Shown: piece by piece, positions 36,514 to 45,626 of the stretch | Numbering within the stretch: the stretch's first letter is position 1 | How the letters are laid out: each line of letters starts with the position of its first letter | Assembly: GCA_003512955.1 (NCBI GenBank) | Contig: DOTG01000045.1 | Location: forward strand, 11,811 to 75,810 | From: Marinilabiliales bacterium | GTDB lineage: Bacteria; Bacteroidota; Bacteroidia; Bacteroidales; SZUA-534 | DNA length: 64,000 bases | Direction: 5' to 3' | Notes under the pieces: generated by a model | The model's input: only the letters and a program-made list of their open reading frames with translations | Databases searched by the model: none | Told to the model about the DNA's origin: nothing | Position numbers and translations under genes: made by a program

Positions 36514-39500
36514 ATGAAACGATTTTATGTTGCTTTTACAGCATGCATCTTGCTATTTGTAACCCTACTGCCCGCGCAACAAAAAGACATTGTATTTGAA
36601 CAGATTACCAACGAAAGTGGTCGAAGTTTAGGATTTATTACCGGCATTGTTCAGGATGAAACCGGGTTTATGTGGTTTGCCACCCGAAACGGGTTGTACC
36701 GGTATAATGGATATTCGTACAAACTTTTTAAAAACAACCGGAACGATAGCCTTTCATTGCCTTACAACAATATTGCCTCGTTGTATTATGATAATCATAA
36801 GAATCTTTGGTTAAGACATTTCGACCAACTTTCTGTTTTCAAAGATGGAAAACGGCAATATGTTTATCAGGATTTATTGTCGCGGAGTTTTGATATGGAA
36901 GTGGAAGTGGTTCAAGATCGGAGAGGCAATTATTGGGTAGGGCCTACCGGAAAAGGAGTGATGTTTTTCGATCCTGCAACGAACAAAACTATTGAATTTA
37001 CATGCCCGCCAGCTACTTATACTCCCAGTGGTTGGAGGTTTCTCGATTCGCTTTTGGTTAACCGGAAAGGAACAGCCGAGATTCCGAATCCAGGCATCTC
37101 CACCGACACCTCGATAGCTTTTAACATCCCTAACGACGGATATTACTTAATTGCTTCTAGTGGAGAATCCGATTCCCGTGGCGTTTATGATTTTGGGTCG
37201 TTATTTCAAGGTAAAAAAGTGATTTGGGAACTTACCCACGAAAAAAGCCTGTGGACAGGGGGTGAAGATAAAAATAGATTCGGGGCTGAACCTGTTTTTT
37301 TGAAAAAAGGAGCTTACCAATTAAAATTTGTAAGCGACATTTCACATTCCTGTGGAAGTTGGGAAGGCGCTGCTCCCGATAAACTGACTTTTTGCGGGGT
37401 TAAATTGCTACCGTTATCGAATCAGGAATTTAATAGCATTAGTTCTAGCTATTTATCTGTTTTTAAAGACTCAACTTATATCGAATCGCAAAACATTAAA
37501 GATATTTTGGTTGATAATGATGGCGATTTTTGTTTTATCAGCGATAAGGGGTTGCATCAGTTCAACTACAAAAAAGGCACTTTCAATTTATTTCCCATCG
37601 ACTTTAAAGGGTTGTTGGGGAATTCGGCCGAGAAAGAATACTTGAGGTTATATCAGGATAAGAAAGGGATTTTTTGGATTGGCTCAGGTAATGGATTAAT
37701 CAGGTACGATCATCTTTGGTCGCGTTTTATGGTTTTTCAAAATTCTGACGGCAAAGAGGTTTTAACGAGCAATTCCATCTATTCCATTTTTGAAGATAAT
37801 TTTCGCCGCATCTGGATAGGTACCGACAGAGGGCTTAACATATATGACCAGGAACGGAAAACCATTCAGAAGATTACCGCCAATAACCATAACCGCCTGT
37901 ATGATGACCATATAATTCAGATTTTTGAGGATAAAGGTGGAAATATTTGGGTAGCTACCTTTGAGGGATTGAACCGGTTGATACCCGATCCGTTTAATTT
38001 CACTGACTTTGGCATCGAAACAGACAATTCCTATCCTGTGGCTTACGATGAGTCGGCCAATATTTGGTATGCAATTCAAAACAAAATCTACTGTTTCTCA
38101 AGATCGTTGACAACAAAAAAGGAATACAGACTCCCCGATAAAATTTTCCCAGCCGATGAATTTACCGGCGAAAAGGAATATTTTATTGCCGATATGATTC
38201 GTACGCACGATAATTATTTCTGGTTAGCCATTGATAATAAAATTTGCAGGTACAACCTGCCACAAAATAAAGTAGATTATACCAAAGTAGTTAAAGGTTT
38301 GATAGTTGGAAACGATAGCCTGAAGAACAATGTCAAAAAACTTCTTTTTGGAACTTCAAATAAAATATATGCCTTTTGCCCGGACGGTTTTTATGAAATA
38401 AATCATCAGAAACTTTACACCGAAGCATTTTATTCATTTAATCAGCAATATGATTTTATTGAGGATGTTGATCAGGGTTTTTTTAAAACGGCCAGTATCG
38501 ATAAAAAGAACAACCTATGGATACGGACTTCGGATGGTATTTATCATTTCAACACGCAAGAAAAAAAGCTCGAAATGGTTTATGAGTTTTCCGATGAGTT
38601 TAAAAATGGACCTCTCAGCAAAGGCAATATTGATATAGATTCTTTAGGGAACCTTTGGTTTGCCACTATGCCTGAACTTCACAGGATTGAGGGTGGAACA
38701 AAAAGCCATCAATCATTTACCTGCACCTATGAGAATGAGTGGGGAACCGCCCATTGTAAGGTTGGCAAAAATGCCATCTGGATATATAGCTCGAATGGAG
38801 TTTATGGGTTCAGGCCCGAAACCGGCGATTTTCAATACTTTTCTGTAGAAAACGGATTGATAGACAACAACATCAATGGATTGGAGGAAGATAACCTTGG
38901 GAATATCTGGGTAACTTCAGGAAAGGGGTTGTCGAAAATTGATACCATGGAGCAAAAAGCAAAAAATTTCTTTACCGAAGCTGATTTCTCCAGTCATCTG
39001 TTTTTAGGAAACCCCTCAGATTTTGAAACAAAAAATGGTGAAATCATTCTTTTTACCACCAAAGGTTTTGTCTCCTTTTTTCCCGACAGCATCAACCGGA
39101 ATGAACCCAAAGTAGTTATCGATAAATTTACCATCAGGGGTAAGGAATTTGAAATGGATAGCATTATCCGGTTAAAATACAACCAGAACTTCCTTGGCTT
39201 TGAGTTTGCAGTGCTCGATTATACCGACCCAGCTCAAAACAAATACAAATACAAATTGGAAGGGCTTGATGAAGATTGGAACTTCAAGGATGCCGATGAC
39301 CGGAGGGCTAGTTATTCAGGTCTTTCGCCGGGTGAATATGTATTTATGGTGTGCGGTTCGAATAATGATAAGGTCTGGAATGAGCAAGGAACGGGCATCC
39401 GTATCATCATTTCGCCACCTTGGTATAAAACTACATTTGCTTATATCATTTATATTCTTTTAACAGCATCAGGTATTTGGATATTTATTGTAATCCGGGA

Positions 39501-40374
39501 ACGGAACCTGAAAGAGGAGAAACGGATTCTGGAGCAAAAAGTACGTGAACGTACTGCCGAAATTGCTGCCAAAAATGAGGAACTGGCAACACAGAATGAA
39601 AAAATTGCCGAGCAGAATAAAAATATAACCGACAGCATACAATATGCCCGGCGGATTCAAGCAGCTATTTTACCGCCTACCGAGCAAATTGAACCGGTGA
39701 TTGATGAATATTTTATCCTATATCGTCCTAGGGACATTGTAAGTGGTGATTATTATTGGGTAACCCGCCATGAGGATATTACCATTATTGTGGCTGCCGA
39801 TTGTACCGGACATGGTGTTCCCGGGGCGTTTATGAGTATGTTGGGTGTGGCATTCTTAAATGAGATTGTTAATAAAGAGGGTATCGTGCAGCCCAACCTG
39901 ATATTAGATCGTTTGCGTGAACAGGTAATCAAGCAATTGCATCAAACAGGGAAAGAGGGGGAATCGAAGGACGGGATGGATATTTCATTGTACGTGATCG
40001 ACCACAAGAACATGAAACTCAGGTTCTCAGGAGCATACAACCCACTTTATGTTATCCGCAACGGCGAAGTAATTCATTTAAAGGCCGACCGCATGCCCAT
40101 TGGATACTACATCAAGTTAGATACCGCCTTTACAATGGAAGAGATTGATTTGTGCAAAGGCGATTGTTTATACAATTCGTCCGATGGATACCCCGATCAG
40201 TTTGGTGGCGGTGACGGGCGCAAATTTATGTCGAAAAATTTTAAGGAGCTTTTGCTGAGCATCCATAAAAAACCGATGGCCGAACAGCGCGAGATTCTAA
40301 ATAAAACCTTCGACGAATGGCGCGGTGAAATTGAGCAGATCGACGATGTGGTTGTAGTAGGAGTGAGGGTGTAA
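36514..40374 (+). CDS. Second propeller / Y_Y_Y sensor with SpoIIE-type phosphatase
   Basis: 1286 residues, a paralogue of the 4417-7641 product. A signal peptide (~1-22) is followed by propeller repeats, a Y_Y_Y domain, one membrane helix (~973-994), a coiled coil (LEQKVRERTAEIAAKNEEL) and a SpoIIE/PP2C phosphatase (to the end) with ADCTGHG (Asp1096), KDGMD and a final DD. Residues ~160-305 do not fit the propeller pattern and look like an inserted beta-sandwich (DGYYLIASSGESDSRGVYDF, GAYQLKFVSD). It should couple a periplasmic cue to dephosphorylation of a cytoplasmic partner. It lies between the two halves of the hyd maturation genes, divergent from hydG and convergent with hydF (4-bp gap), so a regulatory link to hydrogen metabolism is possible but unproven. 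Confidence 0.88.
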   Translation: MKRFYVAFTACILLFVTLLPAQQKDIVFEQITNESGRSLGFITGIVQDETGFMWFATRNGLYRYNGYSYKLFKNNRNDSLSLPYNNIASLYYDNHKNLWLRHFDQLSVFKDGKRQYVYQDLLSRSFDMEVEVVQDRRGNYWVGPTGKGVMFFDPATNKTIEFTCPPATYTPSGWRFLDSLLVNRKGTAEIPNPGISTDTSIAFNIPNDGYYLIASSGESDSRGVYDFGSLFQGKKVIWELTHEKSLWTGGEDKNRFGAEPVFLKKGAYQLKFVSDISHSCGSWEGAAPDKLTFCGVKLLPLSNQEFNSISSSYLSVFKDSTYIESQNIKDILVDNDGDFCFISDKGLHQFNYKKGTFNLFPIDFKGLLGNSAEKEYLRLYQDKKGIFWIGSGNGLIRYDHLWSRFMVFQNSDGKEVLTSNSIYSIFEDNFRRIWIGTDRGLNIYDQERKTIQKITANNHNRLYDDHIIQIFEDKGGNIWVATFEGLNRLIPDPFNFTDFGIETDNSYPVAYDESANIWYAIQNKIYCFSRSLTTKKEYRLPDKIFPADEFTGEKEYFIADMIRTHDNYFWLAIDNKICRYNLPQNKVDYTKVVKGLIVGNDSLKNNVKKLLFGTSNKIYAFCPDGFYEINHQKLYTEAFYSFNQQYDFIEDVDQGFFKTASIDKKNNLWIRTSDGIYHFNTQEKKLEMVYEFSDEFKNGPLSKGNIDIDSLGNLWFATMPELHRIEGGTKSHQSFTCTYENEWGTAHCKVGKNAIWIYSSNGVYGFRPETGDFQYFSVENGLIDNNINGLEEDNLGNIWVTSGKGLSKIDTMEQKAKNFFTEADFSSHLFLGNPSDFETKNGEIILFTTKGFVSFFPDSINRNEPKVVIDKFTIRGKEFEMDSIIRLKYNQNFLGFEFAVLDYTDPAQNKYKYKLEGLDEDWNFKDADDRRASYSGLSPGEYVFMVCGSNNDKVWNEQGTGIRIIISPPWYKTTFAYIIYILLTASGIWIFIVIRERNLKEEKRILEQKVRERTAEIAAKNEELATQNEKIAEQNKNITDSIQYARRIQAAILPPTEQIEPVIDEYFILYRPRDIVSGDYYWVTRHEDITIIVAADCTGHGVPGAFMSMLGVAFLNEIVNKEGIVQPNLILDRLREQVIKQLHQTGKEGESKDGMDISLYVIDHKNMKLRFSGAYNPLYVIRNGEVIHLKADRMPIGYYIKLDTAFTMEEIDLCKGDCLYNSSDGYPDQFGGGDGRKFMSKNFKELLLSIHKKPMAEQREILNKTFDEWRGEIEQIDDVVVVGVRV

Positions 40375-40378
40375 TAAA

Positions 40379-41605
40379 TTACAAGTAATCCAGCGAATCT
40401 TTATCAACCTTTACAAAAGGGGCAATGGCCCGTTCGTAAATGCCGTGCATGTAAGCAATGGCCATCCCGTAATTGGTAACCGGGACGCCGGCTTCTACGG
40501 CTGGCCTCAATCGGTTAATCAGTTGCTTGCGGGTAATCATACAGCCCCCGCATTGTATCACCATGGCATAGTCGGTAATGGTGCCGGGAATCTGGTTTAA
40601 ACCGGCTACCACCTCGTAGGTGAGGTTTTTGCCACTGAAATTACTTAACCACCTTGGGATTTTTATGCGTCCAATATCATCGCACGACACGTGGTGCGAG
40701 CAGGATTCAAGTATCAGTATTTTATCGCCATCCTGTAATTTTGATAGATGTGGGGTGCCTTTCAGGTAATTCTGAAAATCACCTTTGTACCTTGCCAGCA
40801 CGGTACTGAAACTGGTTAATGGAATGTGTTCAGGAACTGATGCCCCGGCTTTTAAAAAAACCTGACTATCAGTAATAGCAAGTGCTGGCTGCGGACTTAA
40901 CCGCTTGAGCAACTGGTCCAATTCACGTTCTTTACAAACCACGGCAATAGCGTCATTATCCAATATGTCACGGATGGCCTGTACTTGCGGAAGAATCAAC
41001 CTTCCCTCGGGAGCCTCCACATCTATGGGGGTGATTAACAATACCATATCTCCTTGCCGGATGATATCACCAACCAATGATTTGCTTAAGTAGGCCGATT
41101 CCGGGATGGCCCTCTTAATGGTTTTTACCAAAGTATCTCTTGAATACCCTTCAAACGAACTGAAGTTGGTAAGCTCAATGTTATAATCCAGCTTTAATCT
41201 TTCGGCCAGTTCAATAGCATAAACCGTCTGATCAGCCTTATTGTGGATAACTACAAATGGAACTTCATATTTCTGAAATTCAGCAACCACGGTTTCTTCA
41301 GGAACCCCAAACTGGTTATCGGTGATAATCAGCAGGCCCAGATCAATGTTCCGGATGGTTTCAAAACTTTTCTTAACCCGTTTCAACCCTAATTCCCCGG
41401 AATCATCAATACCTGCGGTATCAATAATTACCACCGGGCCAATCCCCGCAATTTCCATCGTTTTCTTTACAGGATCGGTGGTAGTTCCTGCTACTTCTGA
41501 AACTATCGCCAGATCCTGGTTGGCCAGGAAATTGATAAGGGAGCTTTTCCCATTATTCCTTCGCCCAAAAATTCCAATGTGAGGTTTCGATTCTTTTCCT
41601 TTCAT
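40379..41605 (-). CDS. hydF: [FeFe]-hydrogenase maturation GTPase HydF
   Basis: 408 residues. The N-terminal GTPase domain has the P-loop GRRNNGKSS (14-22), TTTDPVKKTME (switch region), DTAG and the base motif HNKAD. The C-terminal cluster-binding domain has the three HydF cysteines: Cys302 (CSHH) and Cys352-Cys355 (QCGGCM). HydF is the scaffold that carries the 2Fe precursor and delivers it to the hydrogenase. It is last in the aspartase-like/thioesterase/hydF unit, with 13 bp to the thioesterase gene. Confidence 0.96.
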   Translation of the reverse strand: MKGKESKPHIGIFGRRNNGKSSLINFLANQDLAIVSEVAGTTTDPVKKTMEIAGIGPVVIIDTAGIDDSGELGLKRVKKSFETIRNIDLGLLIITDNQFGVPEETVVAEFQKYEVPFVVIHNKADQTVYAIELAERLKLDYNIELTNFSSFEGYSRDTLVKTIKRAIPESAYLSKSLVGDIIRQGDMVLLITPIDVEAPEGRLILPQVQAIRDILDNDAIAVVCKERELDQLLKRLSPQPALAITDSQVFLKAGASVPEHIPLTSFSTVLARYKGDFQNYLKGTPHLSKLQDGDKILILESCSHHVSCDDIGRIKIPRWLSNFSGKNLTYEVVAGLNQIPGTITDYAMVIQCGGCMITRKQLINRLRPAVEAGVPVTNYGMAIAYMHGIYERAIAPFVKVDKDSLDYL

Positions 41606-41618
41606 CTACACTAGCGGG

Positions 41619-42029
41619 TTATTTTACGTTTAGAAAAGCATTGTCCAGTTCTTTAAAAACCCGCAATTTGCCATCTTTGGTAGTTACCGTGGTAATAATT
41701 GCTTTGATGCAGAGCTTTTCGTCAGGCAGCCGATAAATGCTTTGGTGAAACAGGTATTTGATGCCTTCTTTTTCCACATTCAGCCGGCAAACAAATTCAT
41801 CGCCGCTTTTTAAAGGGTATTTATACTGGATGTCGGCCCGGGCAACCACTGCCACAATTCCTTGATTAAATAATCCAGCAAAGTTTAACCCAACCGCATT
41901 TAAAAACTCGTGGCGGGTATGTTCCAAATAATTCTGATAGACTGAATTATTTACCACTCCCTGAAGATCGCATTCGTAATCTCGTACTTTAAATGCCAGT
42001 TCAAACTGGTATTTATTTGATTCATCCAT
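41619..42029 (-). CDS. Acyl-CoA thioesterase, 4HBT/YbgC-like hotdog fold
   Basis: 136 residues, one hotdog domain. The segment VRDYECDLQGVVNNSVYQNY corresponds to the YbgC active-site helix region in which the catalytic Asp usually precedes GVV. It probably hydrolyses an acyl-CoA or acyl carrier thioester in the cytoplasm. The gene is squeezed between the aspartase-like gene (15 bp) and hydF (13 bp), so co-transcription is likely, although no role for a thioesterase in hydrogenase assembly is known to me. Confidence 0.85.
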   Translation of the reverse strand: MDESNKYQFELAFKVRDYECDLQGVVNNSVYQNYLEHTRHEFLNAVGLNFAGLFNQGIVAVVARADIQYKYPLKSGDEFVCRLNVEKEGIKYLFHQSIYRLPDEKLCIKAIITTVTTKDGKLRVFKELDNAFLNVK

Positions 42030-42044
42030 GGTTTTATCTATTTT

Positions 42045-43481
42045 TCAAATATCGTTTATGGAAAACCCTTTTTGTAACAACATACCGGGTTCCATGTATT
42101 TTTTTAGTAACTTGTTGTCCAAAAGGCCGCAAATCACATTGGCTTCGAAAATGGTGCAGCTATTGTCACGCATGGTTTTCGATAAAATGGCCGCTTGATG
42201 GTAGCCAATTGTTGGAACCAGTGCTGTACATACCGATGGGCTCAGATATAAGTTCTCAGTGGCTCTTTTAACATCAATGGTTAATCCACTCAATAGGTTG
42301 TTAGCAAGGGTCTGGTTGCAACCAATCAGTAGATTCAGACTTTCAATCATTGCATGACCGATCATGGGAAGATAGGCATTCAATTCCAGGGTTCCCATGG
42401 CGGCCAGTTGGGTAATCAACATGTCGTTACTATAAACCCGGTGAGCAGAGGTTATCACAAATTCAGGAATTACAGGGTTTATTTTCCCGGGCATGATAGA
42501 ACTACCGGCTTGCCGGGGCGGCAGTTGAATTTCTTTTTGTTGCATCAAATCGGAACTCAAAAGCCTAAGATCCGTGACCATTTTTTCTAAAGTCACGGCA
42601 TGAGCTTTTAGAATGGCATGCACTTCAACAAAAGAATCCAGATTGCTGGTCGATTCGGTAAGATTTTCATTTTGGGTCACTGGCAATCCGGTCAGTTTTT
42701 TAAGTTCCAAAACCACTTCTACAATATAAAACCGTGGAATGGCAATACCACTTCCGATGGCTCCTCCACCCAGGTTAACGGTTTTAATCCGTTCAAAACA
42801 TTTTGAAACCCGCCACCAATCGCGCGAAAAAGCTTCGTTGTAGGCCCCAAAAAGATGACCGAACGAAGAAGGAACCGCCTGCTGCATCTGTGTAAACCCA
42901 GTCCTGAGGTTTTGTCGGTACTGTTTTTCCAAGGTTTCCAAGGGTTTCCGCATCTCATTAATAGACTCTTCCAATTGATTTAGCATGCGGAGTACAGCCA
43001 CTTTTAGCGCTGTGGGAACCACATCGTTGGTCGATTGGTAGATGTTTGCCTGCTCAATGGGGTCAATAATGGCGTAGGAACCTTTCAGGTGGCCCATTTT
43101 TTCGAGAGCAATATTGGCAATAATCTCGTTAATATTCATGTTGATGCTGGTTCCGGCACCCCCCTGAATAGCTGGAACCACAAAATTATTGTAAAAATGA
43201 CCTTGCCCTATTTGCCCGCAGGCATCAATCATGGATTGCAGTACCTGGTCATCGGGTAATTTCAGTTGCTGCAATTTTGTGGGATTCTTTTGGGCAACAG
43301 CTTTTTTAAACGACCAAACGGTCTGGTAACAGGCCTGTTTAACTATCCCCATGGCACGGTACCATTCCACGGGGAAAGCTGTTTTGTCAGGAAAATTCTC
43401 CCGGGCGCGGACTGAATGAATTCCGTAATAAGCATCCTGGTGGATGTGTTTCTCACCTAAGAAATCTGATTCTATTCGCAT
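42045..43481 (-). CDS. Aspartase/fumarase-superfamily lyase linked to hydF
   Basis: 478 residues, the length of aspartate ammonia-lyase. Superfamily signatures are clear: GAGTSINMNINE (108-119), QSTNDVVPTA (149-158) and the flexible loop GSSIMPGKIN (326-335). The first active-site helix differs, however: the usual GRT-x-LQDAVP reads GFTQMQQAVP (~195-204). The gene heads the hydF transcript, and annotated aspartate ammonia-lyases are often seen with hyd maturation genes in anaerobes. It may supply ammonia for the azadithiolate bridge, or use another substrate; both are inference. The aspA name is withheld because of the altered motif. Confidence 0.85.
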   Translation of the reverse strand: MRIESDFLGEKHIHQDAYYGIHSVRARENFPDKTAFPVEWYRAMGIVKQACYQTVWSFKKAVAQKNPTKLQQLKLPDDQVLQSMIDACGQIGQGHFYNNFVVPAIQGGAGTSINMNINEIIANIALEKMGHLKGSYAIIDPIEQANIYQSTNDVVPTALKVAVLRMLNQLEESINEMRKPLETLEKQYRQNLRTGFTQMQQAVPSSFGHLFGAYNEAFSRDWWRVSKCFERIKTVNLGGGAIGSGIAIPRFYIVEVVLELKKLTGLPVTQNENLTESTSNLDSFVEVHAILKAHAVTLEKMVTDLRLLSSDLMQQKEIQLPPRQAGSSIMPGKINPVIPEFVITSAHRVYSNDMLITQLAAMGTLELNAYLPMIGHAMIESLNLLIGCNQTLANNLLSGLTIDVKRATENLYLSPSVCTALVPTIGYHQAAILSKTMRDNSCTIFEANVICGLLDNKLLKKYMEPGMLLQKGFSINDI

Positions 43482-43576
43482 GATGCCATAATTTAAGTTG
43501 CTAAATTAGGACAAAGAATCGTTTTTGCCTATAAAAATCAGTTTTGCTTTGTCAGGCTTTGTAGCGGCAAAATAAA

Positions 43577-43615
43577 AAAGGATTGCTTTGTTTATTAGGT
43601 TTTAAGCAATCCTTT
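43577..43615 (-). terminator. Terminator of the minus-strand gene at 43737
   Basis: AAAGGATTGCTT (43577-43588) and AAGCAATCCTTT (43604-43615) form a perfect 12-bp stem with a 15-nt loop. Read on the minus strand it is followed by TTTTATTTT. It separates the small exported-protein gene from the aspartase-like/hydF unit. Confidence 0.8.
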
Positions 43616-43736
43616 CTAGTATTTTAGGAAATCCGGATTAGGTAGTAGCCCTATTTACGGGCAGTTAATCCTTTTGAATGCGTCGTGTTTTCGACTTTGG
43701 AAGGTTTGGTTTTTTGGTTAATTAACATTTGGGTTG

Positions 43737-44402
43737 TTAACGTTGGTTTACAAAGTCGAAACTGTAATCGCTTTTGTTCGACGAAACCAGGATTTGATAT
43801 CTACCGGCTTCTACATTCGAGAAATCGAACATTTTTTTAATGGTTGATGCGTTTTCATTGGTTGCAAAAAGTTGTTCACCTTCAGCATCTAAAACCCTAA
43901 TCGAGTAGTTCAGGTTGTTCTCGTTAGGTAACACAAAAATGGCTTTTTGCCCAACTGTTTTAAAAACAGGCTCTTCTTTTTCTTCGTAATATACCTTTAC
44001 TTTTCCATTCTCAAGGCCAAAATGACGTTCAACGACACCTTCTTTGTTTTTCACACGGATGGTGTATTCTCCATCTTCCAATCTTGAAAAATCAAAAACT
44101 TTAGCAAAACTCTCAGGTGATTTTAAAACTGCATCATAATAAACATTTACGCCATTTTCGCTTTCAATGGTCAACGTGTATTTACCTTCTTCCAAATTTA
44201 CCAACGAAACTGCGGCATGATAGTCCTTATTCAAAGGTTGCATGTAAACTTTGGTTGTTTTTGCAGCTTTGTCTTTCCCTTTTGCCGATGTAAATAAGGG
44301 CAACAACATTAATGCACTAATTAGCATACTAAAAATTACTGTGAGGGCTCTTGATCTTATCAGGTTCACCTCGTTTGTTTTTGTCTTGTTCATAATCTTC
44401 AT
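43737..44402 (-). CDS. Exported protein with two Ig-like repeats resembling sorting-domain folds
   Basis: 221 residues. A long N-terminal leader with a hydrophobic segment (LTVIFSMLISALMLLPLF, then TSAKG) suggests export. Two similar beta-sandwich units follow: ...LEEGKYTLTIES...AKVFDFSRLEDGEYTIRV and ...NYSIRVLDAEGE...KKMFDFSNVEAGRYQILV. The FDFS-x-[LV]-E-x-G-x-Y pattern resembles the last strands of T9SS type A sorting domains and DUF3244-type proteins. The function is unknown. A start at 44393 is possible. It is monocistronic with its own terminator. Confidence 0.68.
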   Translation of the reverse strand: MKIMNKTKTNEVNLIRSRALTVIFSMLISALMLLPLFTSAKGKDKAAKTTKVYMQPLNKDYHAAVSLVNLEEGKYTLTIESENGVNVYYDAVLKSPESFAKVFDFSRLEDGEYTIRVKNKEGVVERHFGLENGKVKVYYEEKEEPVFKTVGQKAIFVLPNENNLNYSIRVLDAEGEQLFATNENASTIKKMFDFSNVEAGRYQILVSSNKSDYSFDFVNQR

Positions 44403-44760
44403 TTTTTTGTTTTAAATCTCACTGACAAAATTACGCCCGAACCCTCATCGTTGTTGTTTTTTTTGAAGCTGGTGATGAAAATGAAATGTATTTAACATAA
44501 TTCACTAATGATAATGTGCATAAAATCAGAGGTTTACAAAAGTGCAAACGTTGCGTAGATAGGCTGAAAAATATTATTAACTAACTGTTTTGCAATCGTT
44601 TGTACGTGGGCGTGGAACATAAATTGTTTTTTAAATCAGCCTAAAAAACATCATTTTTTGTGGTATTGGTTAGGAAAATCTGAAAAACAGAGCACAATTG
44701 ATTTGTGAGATCATGATTTTTATTTGTTAATTTTAGCAGGTGTGTTAAAATTTAGATGAG
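44403..44760. other. Divergent intergenic region
   Basis: 358 bp without a gene. A possible promoter for the plus-strand gene is TTG (44703-44705), 22 bp, TAATTTTA (44728-44735), one base from the -7 consensus. Confidence 0.4.
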
Positions 44761-45084
44761 ATGAAAAAAATATTCTTTGCATTATCAATAGGTATCGCGG
44801 CTGGAATAATTGATGCTGTTCCCATGATACTTCAGGATTTAAACCCTTATGCCAGTGTTTCAGCATTTGTGCATTGGGTAGTGTTGGGTTTAATTATCCC
44901 GTTTGTAAGCTGGAACATGAAAGGCTGGCTTAAAGGGATTTTGGTGGGCCTATTGGCATTGTTGCCTGTAATGGTTTTGGTTTCTGAAAAAGAGCCCCTG
45001 TCACTGATCCCGATGACTCTCTTTTCAGTGTTATTAGGGGCAGCAGTGGGTTGGGCCGGCGAAAAGTGGGTTTCATCGCTTTGA
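44761..45084 (+). CDS. Small integral membrane protein
   Basis: 107 residues forming about four short membrane helices (IFFALSIGIAAGIIDAVPMI, VHWVVLGLIIPFVSW, GILVGLLALLPVMVLV, SLIPMTLFSVLLGAAVGWAGE). Similar small proteins occur widely in Bacteroidota and are unnamed. It lies just before an NTF2-like gene on the same strand. The function is unknown. Confidence 0.7.
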   Translation: MKKIFFALSIGIAAGIIDAVPMILQDLNPYASVSAFVHWVVLGLIIPFVSWNMKGWLKGILVGLLALLPVMVLVSEKEPLSLIPMTLFSVLLGAAVGWAGEKWVSSL

Positions 45085-45148
45085 TTACTTTTTTGTGAAT
45101 GAATTCCTTTGCGGATGCAAATACAAACCATGTAATATGTTAATTTTT

Positions 45149-45526
45149 ATGGCAGTCAAAACAAATAAAGAAAGAGCGCAGGAATTTTTAAAACTTGCAA
45201 CAAAAGGTCAATCCCGTGAAGCTTTTAACTTGTATGTTGGAGCTGGGTTCAAACATCACAATGTTTTTTTTAAAGGAGATGCCGAAACCTTGATGTTGGC
45301 TATGGAAGCCAATGCTGCAAATTCACCTGATAAAGTATTTGAAATTCAAAGAACTTTACAGGATGGAGATTTGGTAGCAGTGCATTCTCACGTGCGGCAA
45401 AGACCCAATGAGCTGGGCGCTGCATTGATTCATATTTTCCGCTTTGTGGATGATAAAATTGTTGAGTTGTGGGATTTTGGGCAAACGGTTCCTTCAAATA
45501 TGATCAATGAATATGGAATGTTCTGA
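45149..45526 (+). CDS. SnoaL-like/NTF2-fold protein
   Basis: 125 residues from the ATG at 45149 (MAVKTNKERAQEFLKLAT), which places the first helix of the fold at the start; an upstream ATG at 45095 would add 18 Cys-rich residues that do not fit the family. The KHHNVFFKGDAETLMLAM and GDLVAVHSHVRQ...HIFRFVDDKIVELWDFGQ segments are typical of the nuclear transport factor 2/SnoaL family (polyketide cyclase or isomerase-like). The substrate is unknown; many are small metabolic or stress-related enzymes. Confidence 0.8.
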   Translation: MAVKTNKERAQEFLKLATKGQSREAFNLYVGAGFKHHNVFFKGDAETLMLAMEANAANSPDKVFEIQRTLQDGDLVAVHSHVRQRPNELGAALIHIFRFVDDKIVELWDFGQTVPSNMINEYGMF

Positions 45527-45626
45527 GAGCAATCAGAGGCAGTTTGTTTTGAAACACATTGTTTTCTGGAGAAAAAAATTATTAATAAAGATATTAAAAT
45601 TAGTTTGTTTTTGTGGACTTCAGAAC

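Noticed and set aside
33504..43481. Looked for hydrogenase structural genes near the maturases
   Set aside because: No protein with the H-cluster motifs of HydA is encoded between 32 and 46 kb.
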